From: Alopecurus myosuroides
Taxonomy: Eukaryota; Streptophyta; Magnoliopsida; Poales; Poaceae
Assembly: GCA_028641055.1 (NCBI GenBank)
Contig: CM054062.1
Coordinates: forward strand, 182,270,458 to 182,334,457
Direction of reading: 5' to 3'
Length of the DNA stretch: 64,000 nucleotides
Shown here piece after piece: positions 1 through 10,934 of this stretch. The position numbers and the translations under genes are program-made. Every line of letters begins with the position of its first letter. Positions within the stretch are counted from its first letter, which is position 1. The notes below the pieces were generated by a model, which saw nothing but the letters and a program-made list of their open reading frames with translations, ran no database searches and was not told the DNA's origin.

Positions 1-245
1 TCTATGGTGTCATGCCCGAGGCAAGTCTTGGAGGCAAGAAGTATTGCTTGGTGATTTTCGATGACTATTCAAGATACACTTGGGTTTATTTCTTCAAGTC
101 GAAGAGTGAGACCCAACAAACCATCATCGACTTCTCCAATGAAGTGCAACGTCAACACAATGTCCCAATCATGGCTATTAGGAGTGACAATGGCACCGAG
201 TTGAAGAACTATACTTCGAATGAGTTCCTTAGTGATGAGGGTATT
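1..245 (+). pseudogene. Ty1/copia integrase core fragment
   Basis: An open stretch from the window edge encodes part of a copia integrase catalytic core. Visible motifs are FDDYSRYTWVYF, which carries the first catalytic Asp region, and RSDNGTEL, which carries the second. The reading frame is intact to FLSDEGI and then stops matching exactly where the gypsy LTR begins at 246, so this element was split by that insertion. The right half (the usual YTPQQNG block) is not found in the window. Family identity comes from the motifs; the split is inferred from the junction. Confidence 0.85.
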
Positions 246-720
246 TGTTGGGGGGATGATAACCCGGTAGGCTCACGCCTGTGCGAGACCCGGCCAGGAG
301 GGCATCGCACGAGACCCGGCCCAAGAGGGAGGAAGTTCTAGAAGGCCTAAAAGGGAGCGCGGATCTAGTAATTCGTGCCTTGGGGGTCACGTTGTGGAAC
401 TTAGGGTTATGCGTGGGTTCCGGGTAAGATTCCGGATGTACCTTGGATGGAAAGCCAGGAAGTCGGGTGATATATAAACCGGCTCCTAGGCAGAGAAAGG
501 GGAACCTCTTGAGATATTCGAGTATTCTGAGTCTCGAGAGAGAGAGAGGAGGATTCGAGTTTGTAACCCTAGATTGGAGTTTCGGCGACATTATAGCCAG
601 GAACCCTAGATTGCTAATCGACATGATTTCCTCTGAGCTAAATCCTCTCCCAAACACCAGAGTCGATTCGCCCCAACCTAAGTTACCCCCGGTAACGTCT
701 GCCGTGAATATCCCGCGACA
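246..720 (+). repeat. 5' LTR of element 1 (475 bp)
   Basis: It starts TGTTGGGGGG and ends CCCGCGACA (TG...CA) at the same place relative to gag as the LTR of element 2. A TATA box (tatataaacc) lies at 471-480. The last 98 bp are open in the Gag frame from an ATG at 623. The 5 bases before it (gtatt, 241-245) would be the target duplication, but the partner copy cannot be checked because the right end is missing. Confidence 0.8.
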
Positions 721-3700
721 GTTGGCACCCACCATGGGGCCTACGTCCAAAGGTGTTTACGTCATGGGAGAAGCTCGGGAAAGCATGAAGAACCTCGTCA
801 TCGGCGAGATCGTCATCAACCCCGAAGGAGAGAAGATTGTAGACAACTTTGGCTGGGGGCCAGAGTCGGATGAGCTGGAAACCGGATATGTTATCACGAT
901 CGGCCGGGTCAACGTCTTCGTCGGCATGGTACGTGCATCTGGTTTTGTTTCTGACCATAATGAGTATGATTCTGTGTCAGGGGACGATATCTGTGTTCAA
1001 TCGGACGGAGAAGAGTCGGTCGGGACAGCAGAGCCGGAGAAGGAGCCCACCACAAAGAGGGAACAGCCGGAGGAGCCGGTATGGACCCCGCATGGCCGGG
1101 TTATTGGAGAAGATGACACCAAATCTATCTTGCATCTGCTCGAAGATCGGTACGAAGAATATAAAGACAAAGAGAAAGAATGTGAGTCTTCACCAGGTAT
1201 TGCGCGTCGAGTCGCGGTCTACACAGCCCCTGCAATAAATCTTAATCAGGGTGATGTGACGGCAGCCGCGACTGGTGCGGCGCAAGTGCTGGCCCAACAA
1301 CGAACACCGGCTAACGGAAACCCGGCTGTAGCACGGGTTGATGGTGAGCCGGCATTAGTTACCAGCGAGACAGGGGGAAATGCCCAACTCAGGAACACGT
1401 TCGGGTTCATGGCAAACAGAGCAACGGGAGCAGGAACTTCACGACCGCAAAACCCGGCTCTGTTCAGCAATAATCTGATCTTGGATCCCACCGTATTGGC
1501 AACGGTGATAACCCCAGAAAATGCAGCAGCGCGTGCCCGAGATCTAGATGTAGCCCGCCGGGCATTGGAACAACAGAGAAGGGAAGTAGAAGCTGAGAGG
1601 CAAGGGATGGCCGCGCGCCAGCGTGAGTTGGAAGAATTGGAGGATCGAATTCAGGCTCAAACAACGAGGATATATAATCAGAGGCATCAGACGAGGTTAC
1701 CGGTGGCAGGCGGAAATCTACAGCCAGCCACGCTGTTTATTACACCCCAAGATCAGCCAATCCCGGCTGTGAATCAAGGAACTGGGTTTCAAGGAGCGAC
1801 GCTCGGGGGACAGCCGGCCAACTTACCAGCTGGGTTACCCGCGTTACCCTCCGGGACCCTGGGAGGCAATGCGGCGCCACCACCGTCACGATTTCACACC
1901 CCTCCGGGTCACTTCAATAACCCTATGGATAACGTGTACGCCGCAACCCTAGCGCTCTACCGTATTCCATTGGGAGAATCGCTTCGAGCAATCGAAACTC
2001 GGCAGGCCATAGAGATGCTACGCATCGCGGTGGCTCAGTAGGCAAATTACCCGGACCATAGAAGTGGTTTTCATGGGACGCCATATGTCAGCCGACAACC
2101 TGGAAACACGAGGAATATTCAGTCAAGCTCGGCACGACGGAGGGCAGAGCAGCAGCAAATGCCGCTCCTCCTCACAAGCCAGCGGCCCCTACGGTTTCTG
2201 CGGCGCAGGCGATTGTCGATAGTTCCCGTGCGAGGCATATGGCCGGGTCTGCGGTGCGAGGGCCGGCTGGAGGTGCGCCCCCAGCTGCGCCTGCCGAGTC
2301 TCATGTTTCGCATGCAAGGCCGGTACTGACGAACCTGGCCGGGCCCAAATGCCTGTCGGATGCCATCAGGGCGGAACCATACCCGGACAAGTTTAAGGAA
2401 CCAGGTAAAGTTGTCAATTATGAGCCAACCATGGATCCTGAGACCTGGTTGAGCAGTTATGAGATGGCGATGTCTATTCGCAATGCATCAGAAAAACTCC
2501 AAGCCAAGTTCATGTATCTTATGATGTCTGAAGGAGCAACAAAACTATGGTTCAACAACCTGCCTGAAAAGTCCATCAATTCATGGAGTGAGTTGAAGAC
2601 GACATTCATCAAGCATTTTCATGGAACATGCAGGAAACTATACACAATCGATGACCTGGATCGATGCATCCAAAGGAAAGGAGAGTCGGCTCGCAGCTGG
2701 GTGCGCCGAGTAATGGAGATACTCCACTCGTCCACTGATATTCAGCCAAAGGACGCGATAAAAGCTATGTCAAAAACATGCAGATACACACCCTTGGTGC
2801 AAAAGTTGATGCGCATGAAATCCAGTAGGCACGTTTCAGAAATCACCATGGGGGAGTTGATGGATGCGTGCAACAAACACGCTTCCACTGATATGACTGA
2901 AGAGGATGTCGAGGACAAGAAAGGAAAGGCTAATACTAGCAACAATGGAAGACCCGGCAATGGAGCAGCACCGGGTAATAATGGGGGTGGTAACGGAAAC
3001 AACCAACACAAACGTCCGTATGAGAGGAATTCCGAGTTAGTCGCCAATACCGAAGATGGTCTCCCAAGACCTAGAGCAGATGGAAACTTTAATGGAGGAA
3101 ATTTCAACGGAGGAAATTATCAAGGACCACCACGGCCGGCTAACCACATAGAAGCCTTCAGGATGCCTTGCCCGCGTCACAGTAGGAATGGCAAGCCGGC
3201 TAATCATTCGTTGGAGCAGTGCGTGGACTTACAGAGATGGAAAAACGAGGAGATACAGAGGGCCCTGCGAGGCGCAGGCCGGGGAGGAGGACCGGGTCTG
3301 GGTGGAAACCCGGGCAACGGACCACCCCCCGCCGGCAACGCAGGAGGCGTTAATCCGGGTAATAACCAAGGTGGTGCGGGTGGTTTTCAGGCTAACCCTA
3401 AGCAGCTAGGGCAATACCACGTCCACACTACCGGAACTTCCAACAAAGAAAGAAAGATACTTAAAAGGGCTGTAAACTCGGTTTCTTCAGGGGTTCCGAG
3501 GTATTTGAGATGGTCAGATCAAGAAATAACATGGAGCAGAAGAGATCACCCGGAATCGATAGAACATCCGGGTGTGTTGGCCTTGGTGGTGGCCCCACAG
3601 GTCAATGGGTATGAGTTAAAAAAGGTCCCGATGGACGGTGGAAGTAGCATCAATATCTTATACTGGGAGACCTTTTTGCGCATGGGGCTCAAGGAGTCTC

Positions 3701-4395
3701 AGCTGCAGAAAAGCTCCACAGTTTTTCATGGAATTGTGCCTGGGCACTCGGCTTGCCCTGAGGGAAAGATTACACTAGAGGTTGCTTTTGGAGAATCAAA
3801 GGATAACTACAAAGTAGAGTGGCTCACATTCGAGGTAGTGAAATTGCGCAGTCCCTATCATGCGTTGTTCGGAAGGCCGGATTACGCCAAATTCATGGCT
3901 AGATCGTGTTACGTTTACTTACAGCTGAAAATCCCAGGTCCCAAGCAGACCATCACTATACATGGGAATAGGGCAGTGGCGGCCGAGTGTGATGAAGGAG
4001 ATGCGGCAATGGCAGAACAAGCTTGCAGGAAGGAAGAACTCAGGTATTACCGGTCTCAGGTAGACCCCGAAGATCGAACAGCCCTGAAGAAACCGAACTC
4101 GGAAGACGAGAGAGCTAAGTTTAAAGCAGCCCAAGACACAAAGATGGTGACCTTTGTCGAGGGCGACGATTCCAAACAGTTTGCTATAGGGTCCAACCTG
4201 GATAGTAAGGAGGAAGGTGCGCTTATCGAGTTTATCAGAGACAATCAGGATGTTTTTGCTTGGACACCTAGTGACATGCCGGGTATCCCGATGAATCTTG
4301 CTGAACACAGCTTGCACGTCGATCCCAAGTCCCGGCCAGTAAAGCAAGGCCTGAGAAAGATGAATGAGGAAAGAAGAAAGGCCATAGGAGCATAG
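623..4395 (+). pseudogene. gag-protease (and start of RT) of element 1, broken
   Basis: The ATG at 623 lies inside the LTR and opens a long Gag N-terminus rich in Ala, Gln and Glu. The core Gag domain lies around 2380-2860 (motifs WLSSYEMAMSIRNASE and KHFHGTCRKL). A Cys-His-His-Cys knuckle-like stretch lies near 3165-3230, and the protease with its MDGGSSINILY active site lies near 3630. There are three lesions: a nonsense TAG at 2039-2041 where element 2 has Gln, a frameshift between about 2165 and 2235, and a nonsense TAG at 4393-4395 at the entry to reverse transcriptase. It would be expected to make the capsid-like shell and the maturation protease. By sequence it cannot make one intact polyprotein. 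Confidence 0.85.
721..742 (+). other. Primer-binding-site region of element 1
   Basis: The sequence directly after the LTR, TTGGCACCCACCATGGGGCC, corresponds to TTGGCGCCCACCGTGGGGCC in element 2 and has two substitutions. The position is right for the minus-strand primer site. I do not assign the tRNA. The stretch is also translated as part of Gag. Confidence 0.6.
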
Positions 4396-7395
4396 ATAGC
4401 CCGGTTACTAGCAGCAGGGTTTATCATGGAAGTTTTTCACCCCGAGTGGTTGGCAAACCCGGTTTTAGTGCTGAAAAAGAACAATGAGTGGAGAATGTGC
4501 ATAGATTATACAAGTCTCAACAAGCATTGCCCAAAGGATCCATTTGCTCTTCCAAGGATAGATCAGATCATAGATGCAGTTGCAGGAAGTGACTTATTGT
4601 GTTTCTTGGACGCTTATTCCGGGTATCACCAAATAAAGCTCAAAAAGGAGGATTGGGAGGAAACTTTGTTCATAACCCCTTTTGGTGCCTTTTGCTATAA
4701 AACTATGACCTTTGGATTGAAAAATGCAGGTGCAACATTCCAACGGTGTATTCAGAAGTGCTTTGAGGATCAAATTGGGCGCAATGTTCATGCCTATGTT
4801 GATGATGTGGTGATTAAAACAAGGAAAGCAGAAACCTTCATAGATGATTTAAAGGAGACCTTCAAGAATCTGAGGAGATACCAGATGAAGCTTAATCCGA
4901 CTAAATGCGTGTTTGGAGTGCATGCGGGAAAGTTACTCGGTTTCATCGTTTCTGAACGAGGGATTGAAGCTAACCTGGAAAAGATCAAAGCTATCCAGAA
5001 TCTGAAAAAGCCGGAACAGTTGAAACATGTCCAAAAGCTCACGGGGTGTGTTGCAGCCTTGAGCCGGTTCATATCTCGGCTCGGAGAAAAAGCGATACCC
5101 TTATACCGACTCTTGAAGAAAACAGATAAGTTTGTATGGGACCAAAAGGCGGACGAGGCCTTCGAGGCTCTGAAAAAGCAGCTATCTGAGGCACCAATTT
5201 TAGCAGCGCCGGGTCCTAAAGAGCCCATGCTGTTATATGTTGCAGCCGGGCCCCGGGCAGTTAGCGCAGTGGTTTTGGTTGAGCGTAAGGAAGATGGAAA
5301 GGATCACCCGGTACAAAGGCCGGTTTATTACATGAGCGAGGTCTTATCGGAAGCAAAGCAGCGGTACCCGCACTGGCAAAAACTAGTTTTTGGGGTATTT
5401 ATGGCCAGCCGGAAATTCAAACCATATTTTAAAAAACACCCCATAATAGTAGTGAGTTCCATACCAATGGCGGATATCATCAGAAATTCAGATGCGACAG
5501 GAAGAATAGCCAAGTGGGCTATCGAGATGGGGGATTATCACATCAACTACGAGCCCCGGTCTGCGATCAAGTCCCATGCTCTAGTAGATTTTGTTAATGA
5601 TTGGACTCACACAAGCCTGCCCATAATGATGCCAAGTTCAGAGTCTTGGGTAATGCACTTTGATGGCTCCAAGCAGTATGAGGGGTCAGGAGCTGGTGTG
5701 GTGGTCACATCGCCAAAAGGAGATAAGTTGAGTTACGTGTTACAAATTCACTTCGACTGCTCTAACAATGTGGCCGAGTATGAGGCCCTGCTACATGGAT
5801 TACGAGTGGAAAAGGAGATGAACATTAAGCGCATAAGATGCTATGGATACTCGGATCTCGTGGTACAGCAGGTCTCAGGTACATGGGACAGAAAAGATGC
5901 GACAATGGCGGCTTACCACAGAGAGGTGGACAGGGTAGCCGGGTCTTTTTTCGGGTACGAAGTGGAGCACGTTGATCGGCGAAAGAATGAGGCAGCAGAC
6001 GCACTTGCGAGACTCGGTTCGCGTCGAGAGCCGGTTCCGCCTAACTTTTTCCTGGATGAGTTATGGCGGCCCTCTGTCAAAACCGAATCTGAAGAAGAAT
6101 TAGCACATCAAGACCCGGATTCAGAGTTTGTGGCCGCAGTACGCGCTATTCCGGAGTGGACTGAGCCGTTCCTATCACGAGGTGAGTTACCATTGCAGGA
6201 AGTACTAGCCCGGCAAATCCTGAGACGGGCCAAGGGTTACTCCATCATTAACGGTGAGCTCTACAAGAGAAGTGCTACATGTGTCTTTTTACGTTGTGTA
6301 ACCCCAGAAGAAGGACGTCAGATATTGAAGGAGATCCATGAAGGCGATTGTGGACACCATGCCTCTACAAGGTCCCTTGTCGCTAAGGCGTATCGACATG
6401 GTTTTTTATGGCTCACGGCTCTAGCGGATGCGGAGCGCTTGGTGGCAAGATGTGATGGATGTCAAAAGTACGCTCGTCAAACACATGTGTCGGCTATGGA
6501 GCTACGAACAATCCCATTGACTTGGCCATTTGCAGTTTGGGGTATGGACATGGTAGGCCCCTTTCACATGTCTCCTTTCAAAAAGACTCATCTTTTGGTG
6601 GCTATTGATAAGTTTACCAAGTGGGTCGAAGTTATGCCAGTTACAAATTGTGAAGCGGCTACAGCTGTCAAGTTCTTGAAGAAAATCATCCATCGGTTTG
6701 GGTATCCTCATAGTATAATCACGGAGAATGGAACCAATATGTCCTTAGGTGAGATGGAGAGATTTTGTGGAAACAATGGCATTCGACTTGATGTGGCCTC
6801 AGTGGCCCATCCCCAAGCTAATGGCCAAGTGGAAAGAGCAAACCAAGAGTTACTTCGCGGGTTAAAACCGCGACTCCGAGTTCCGTGTCTCAGAGCTGCC
6901 GGAGCATGGGTTGAGGAGTTACCCTCCGTGGTTTGGGGAATTAACACCACACCTAACAGATCTACTCAAATGACCCCATTTTTTATGGTTTATGGTGCAG
7001 AAGCAGTTCTTCCGAGTGATATCATCCATGATTCGCCACGAGTGGCGGCCTACGTGGAAGTTGAAAACGAGAAGTCCCGGCAAGACGCTGTTGATATGCT
7101 AGAGGAGCACAGAGAGCAAGCATTGGAGAGATCCGCCATATACCAGCAGGACTTAAGGCGATACCACAGCCGCCGGGTCAAGACCCGAGTTTTCCAGGAA
7201 GGAGACCTAGTGCTACGCCTGGTGCAATCCAAGGAGGGAAAGCACAAATTATCTCCCCCATGGGAGGGTCCCTTCATTATAAGTCGGAATTTGCATAACG
7301 GATCGTACTACTTGGTGGACGCAAGGAAAGAGTCGGATTATGTGAATGACACAGCTCATTCTACTACATCCATGCAAGAGCGTGAGAGACCATAG
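4396..7395 (+). CDS. pol of element 1: reverse transcriptase, two RNase H regions, integrase
   Basis: The frame is the same as the preceding gag-protease and is open from the nonsense codon to TAG at 7393-7395; the first Met is at 4426. Counting from that Met, the RT motif YVDD is at residues 124-127. A first, degenerate RNase H-like region lies around residues 225-390, and a second RNase H begins with MHFDGSKQ (catalytic Asp 413). The integrase has an N-terminal HHCC finger near residues 637-690 and a catalytic triad at Asp708, position 767 and Glu803. Position 767 is Glu in TENGTN, where Asp is the rule. A C-terminal WEGPF block ends the protein. A double RNase H is a known Tat-lineage feature. 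The product would copy and insert the element, but expression would need readthrough of the upstream stop. Confidence 0.85.
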   Translation: MARLLAAGFIMEVFHPEWLANPVLVLKKNNEWRMCIDYTSLNKHCPKDPFALPRIDQIIDAVAGSDLLCFLDAYSGYHQIKLKKEDWEETLFITPFGAFCYKTMTFGLKNAGATFQRCIQKCFEDQIGRNVHAYVDDVVIKTRKAETFIDDLKETFKNLRRYQMKLNPTKCVFGVHAGKLLGFIVSERGIEANLEKIKAIQNLKKPEQLKHVQKLTGCVAALSRFISRLGEKAIPLYRLLKKTDKFVWDQKADEAFEALKKQLSEAPILAAPGPKEPMLLYVAAGPRAVSAVVLVERKEDGKDHPVQRPVYYMSEVLSEAKQRYPHWQKLVFGVFMASRKFKPYFKKHPIIVVSSIPMADIIRNSDATGRIAKWAIEMGDYHINYEPRSAIKSHALVDFVNDWTHTSLPIMMPSSESWVMHFDGSKQYEGSGAGVVVTSPKGDKLSYVLQIHFDCSNNVAEYEALLHGLRVEKEMNIKRIRCYGYSDLVVQQVSGTWDRKDATMAAYHREVDRVAGSFFGYEVEHVDRRKNEAADALARLGSRREPVPPNFFLDELWRPSVKTESEEELAHQDPDSEFVAAVRAIPEWTEPFLSRGELPLQEVLARQILRRAKGYSIINGELYKRSATCVFLRCVTPEEGRQILKEIHEGDCGHHASTRSLVAKAYRHGFLWLTALADAERLVARCDGCQKYARQTHVSAMELRTIPLTWPFAVWGMDMVGPFHMSPFKKTHLLVAIDKFTKWVEVMPVTNCEAATAVKFLKKIIHRFGYPHSIITENGTNMSLGEMERFCGNNGIRLDVASVAHPQANGQVERANQELLRGLKPRLRVPCLRAAGAWVEELPSVVWGINTTPNRSTQMTPFFMVYGAEAVLPSDIIHDSPRVAAYVEVENEKSRQDAVDMLEEHREQALERSAIYQQDLRRYHSRRVKTRVFQEGDLVLRLVQSKEGKHKLSPPWEGPFIISRNLHNGSYYLVDARKESDYVNDTAHSTTSMQERERP

Positions 7396-8580
7396 AACGT
7401 GGCTCAGCTGCGTCCCTACTATACTTCGTATAGACCCGGTTTATAGTTTGTATTTCACGATGTAACAGACAACTGGTTTCACGATGTAATAAGGCGGCAT
7501 GCTGACCTAACCTTTTCATATCAATAAAAAGATGGTTAAATCATGATAGTTTTTGACTCTTACATTTTTTGTCAATCTGTCCTGAGTTTTCCTTACGTTT
7601 GATTGCACTTCACATCAGGTAAGTATTTAATATTTGGTTATAGTGTAATAAGTTTAAAATTTCTATTTCCTTTTTGTTTAGAGTACATTTATAGGTCTTG
7701 GGGGCTGAATGCTTGAATAGCACAGTTAAAAACTCAGACCTGGCCACGATGCCACTAGGGTATGAGGACTGATTACTTGCAATAAGTACAGTTGCAATAT
7801 CATAACCCGAACGATAGAGCCAAAGTTTTTTTTGGCCTTTCTTGTTTAAGCTTGATGTGACTCGCAACAAACTGGCATGATTGCTAGCCTATAAACTCAA
7901 TCAGTCATGATGCCCACGGGGACTTGCCTGACCCTGTTTTCATAGAGTTATAAGCAACATTGAGTATCCACGCGAAAGCCGGCTTACAACAAAGGGGGTC
8001 AAAAGGGTCATCTAAACCACAAGTTATGCGGAGTAAAAGGCAAAAAGCCGGAAACTCATAGTGTATTAAGCATAACTTCAAATAAATCTCATAATTGGGG
8101 ACTTAGCAAGACATGGAGTTTTTTCTTAAGCCACAAATCTCTAGACTACAAAGTTTGAGTTTTGGGGACTTGGGGGCTTGAGAAAGCAACAAGTTATCTA
8201 GCTAATGAACTCAAAATTTAAAAATTCGAGTCTTGGAGACTTGGGGACTTAAGAAGCAAAGTTCACCCAGTCAAAAAATCCTAAGACCCGAAAACCGGGT
8301 CTCGGTGACTTGGAAGAAAACTTTGATTTAACCCAAAACCCAAGAATCGGTATTTATTGCAAAAAAATGTAGAAAAGCAAAAATATGCAAACATAAGGTT
8401 GAAAAGTACATACCAAATGGATGACCAGAAGGGCCATCAAAGCCATAGAAGTTTAAACGTATTACAAACCAAAGGAGTAGTATCAAAAGTGCACAGGCGC
8501 ACTATGAAATAAACAAGTGTAGCAGGCATATTACAAATGCCTATTAGCCGAATGAGTGTTTGTTGGTAAAGACGAGAACA
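7396..8580. other. Non-coding spacer between pol and the antisense gene (element 1)
   Basis: There is no supported gene. A polyadenylation-like aataaaaag lies near 7525. The spacer carries short repeats around the words acttggggactt (about 8160-8320), and words shared with the matching spacer of element 2, for example cacgcgaaagccggctta and aaaagggtcatctaaac. This is the region where the sense pol transcript and the antisense gene transcript converge. Confidence 0.6.
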
Positions 8581-10905
8581 TTATTCGGCATCCATAGCCG
8601 AGTCTTCAAGGGTGGTCTTGGCAGCCGGGTCTTCAGCGTTCTCCCCTGCAGCTTTCCTTGCCTCTGTGTCTGGGTCAACCGCGGAATCAGCGCGAGCGGG
8701 AGGAGGGAAAACTGGATTCGATGATGTTGGCACAGAGCTGGCCTCGGCTTTCTTCTTGGCAACTTCTTCCTTGTACCGAGTCAACATATCAAAGGGAGCA
8801 GGGAAATCAGAGGGTACCGGCTTATCTTCAGCGTTGTACGGAGGGGTAAGCTTGTTTACATCGAGCTTCTCGACAATCAAGCTGGCCGAGTGACGAATCT
8901 GAGTGTTGATAACTTTGAGGTCCTTGGCCGAGAACTTCGAGCCATCAGTATTAAATTCAGGAAATCCGTTCACAAGCGTTGCCGGCTCAAGTTTCGGATA
9001 GTAGGCTTTGGCCAACGCAAGGCCACAGATCACTCCAACTCGGCACGCCGAGCGTTTCCAAAGATCAATCCAGGCAGGGATGGTCGAGTATGCTTCAAGC
9101 ATTTGGGATACGCCGCCATAAGTGCCGTTCCACTTCACAGCTTCGAGGGTCCACTTTGTCCCCACCGAGAATTGCTGGATAACAGCCTTAAGTGTCTTCA
9201 GCTTTTCGATATCATCCTGTTCCTCAGCTTTTTCACCCGGACCCGCAGCACAAAAAGAAAAGCAAGGTGGTGAGACTCGGTTTAAAGACCCTACAAAATG
9301 AGAAATTCGAGTGATAATCAGGAGGTTAGAGGTGCTTTACCAACGATGGAGTTGTCAGTATCGGCAATAAAGGTCAAGAGTTTCTTCAAAAGCCCCTCAG
9401 CATTATGGAGTTTCTTCTTGTACTTCTTGTAGTCCTTAGAAAGCTCCTTGACCTCGGCCTCCATCTCTTCACGAAGTTTGGTCTCAACCTGCAAGAGTTT
9501 GTTGGTTTTCGCCAACATCTCATCCGTTCGGGTCACATAAACCTGACAAAAGACAAGGAAACACCAGTCGGCAGTAGGATAAAGTTGCACACGAACGGTC
9601 ATATAGCTACAAAAGTACCGAGTAAACTGATGACAGTTCACCCGGAACTTGGGGACTAGGATGAGTATGTACATAGTATTAGTTAAGCTACCTGATGCTC
9701 AGCTGCCAAAGACTCGATGATATCTTTTTCAGTTGCTTTCAAGGAGTAGTACTCCTCAACACCTTTTCAAAGTCAAGGCCGCTGAGAGCCGGCCTGGAAG
9801 AGCTAGGGTTTTGGTTACCCGGTGGTGGGGTCGCCTCCTGTTTCAGTGGGTCGACTCTGGTTGCCTGGGTGTTGGGAGCAGGAGATGCCCTTTGCGTCCC
9901 AAGAAACTCGACGTCGGGGTCAGTCGAGTGATGCGTGGGCGGAGGATACTCGGTCCTGGGAATGGCCGTGTCTTCGGCTCTTGCTCTTCGACAGATGGGG
10001 GCTTAGTGGCGCTCTCCGAGTCTTCCATCGCTGGGTTGTCAACAGGGGTTTCCTCTTGGTCACTAAGTGTAACCTTTGCTCTGAGGAAAGGAAAACAAAA
10101 AGTTAGTGAGCAATAAAGGGAAAATGCGGAAATTAAAATATATTGGCAAATAAGGTATGCGAATTACCCGGTATTCACGACAAAGTCGCTTGGAAGATCA
10201 TTACTGGACCCGGAAGACACTGATAAAGAATCGGAAAGTGAGACTCGGAGCTGTCCGGCTAACGGATGATTTGGAGATGGATATTTTCGAGGAATGTGGG
10301 CAGAATAAGTTGAAGGAGTACCGGCTCAGCGAGCGGGCGACATAGGGATCCCGGGATTGAGGGGATCGTCACCCGGAGAAGTCTGGGTTGCCCGTCGCTT
10401 GGCTGGGATTGTGTCCTTCAGAGATGATGTAGTGGTTAGATACCTGTTAAGTTTGCACATATTGGCATAGGAGTACGGCTCTGAGGTCATGGAGGAGTAC
10501 GGCACCTTGAAGGTAACTCCTCTAGGTTTCCGCTTCTGGCTAACCTCAATTTCCGGCTCTGCCTCGCTCTCCTCCGATTGAGAGCCGTCCTTATCAGCTA
10601 GCGCTGGTGATTGTGGGGCATTGTCGGAAGGAGGAGAATTTTGGTATAAAATATTAAAAAAGTATCTATTGAGTAATGACTCAGAATTACCTTCATCGAT
10701 GTCAGTCGGTTCTTCCTCCTCCTCCGAGTTTTCAGAAGGGGGAGGGGTGACAATCTTCCAAAATGCATCGGTTTCCTGGGTGAAAAACACAGAGATAAAA
10801 GTTAGTATGTGTACATAAAGATCAGTCGGAATGGAGGGTGATAGCCGGTTCTTACTGGAGGTGCCGGGTTTGAAGGATGATTTTTTAGGAAATCCAATGC
10901 TCAAT
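8581..10905 (-). pseudogene. Antisense gene of element 1, 5'-truncated and decayed
   Basis: Minus-strand exons match those of the antisense gene in element 2 in order. The last exon runs from about 9246 to the stop at 8581 (motif WKRSACRVGV against MKRSACRIGM in element 2). A coiled-coil exon lies about 9540-9340 and a short exon ends SLAAEHQ near 9693. Acidic exons run from about 10786 up to the truncation. A GT donor follows the CCTCCA end of the first-exon remnant near 10857. The rest of the first exon, which holds the gypsy-type transposon domain, is missing, so the gene cannot be complete. The frame is also broken near 9840. Function is unknown; the name rests on the homology between the two copies. 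Confidence 0.7.
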
Positions 10906-10918
10906 CAAAGAGCATTGT
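10896..10918. repeat. Short inverted repeat at the broken end of element 1
   Basis: The arms CAATGCTC and GAGCATTG are separated by aatcaaa and sit where similarity to element 2 ends and an unrelated gypsy fragment begins. It may mark the deletion or recombination point, or be chance. Confidence 0.4.
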
Positions 10919-10934
10919 CCACAAAGCCTTCCGG

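Larger units (their letters stand above)
246..10905 (+). mobile_element. Ty3/gypsy (Tat-type) LTR retrotransposon, element 1, right end lost
   Basis: The order is 5' LTR, primer-binding-like site, gag, protease, reverse transcriptase, a first RNase H-like region, a second RNase H, integrase, a non-coding spacer and then an antisense gene. Two RNase H segments and an extra antisense gene between pol and the 3' LTR are known traits of some Tat-lineage plant elements. No 3' LTR is present. The antisense gene is cut within its first coding exon near 10905, next to a short inverted repeat. Gag carries nonsense and frameshift lesions, while the polymerase frame from 4426 is open. The element is related to element 2 along its whole shared length but clearly diverged from it. 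Confidence 0.85.

Noticed and set aside
241..245. Target-site duplication of element 1 (gtatt)
   Set aside because: Cannot be verified because the right end of the element is missing.
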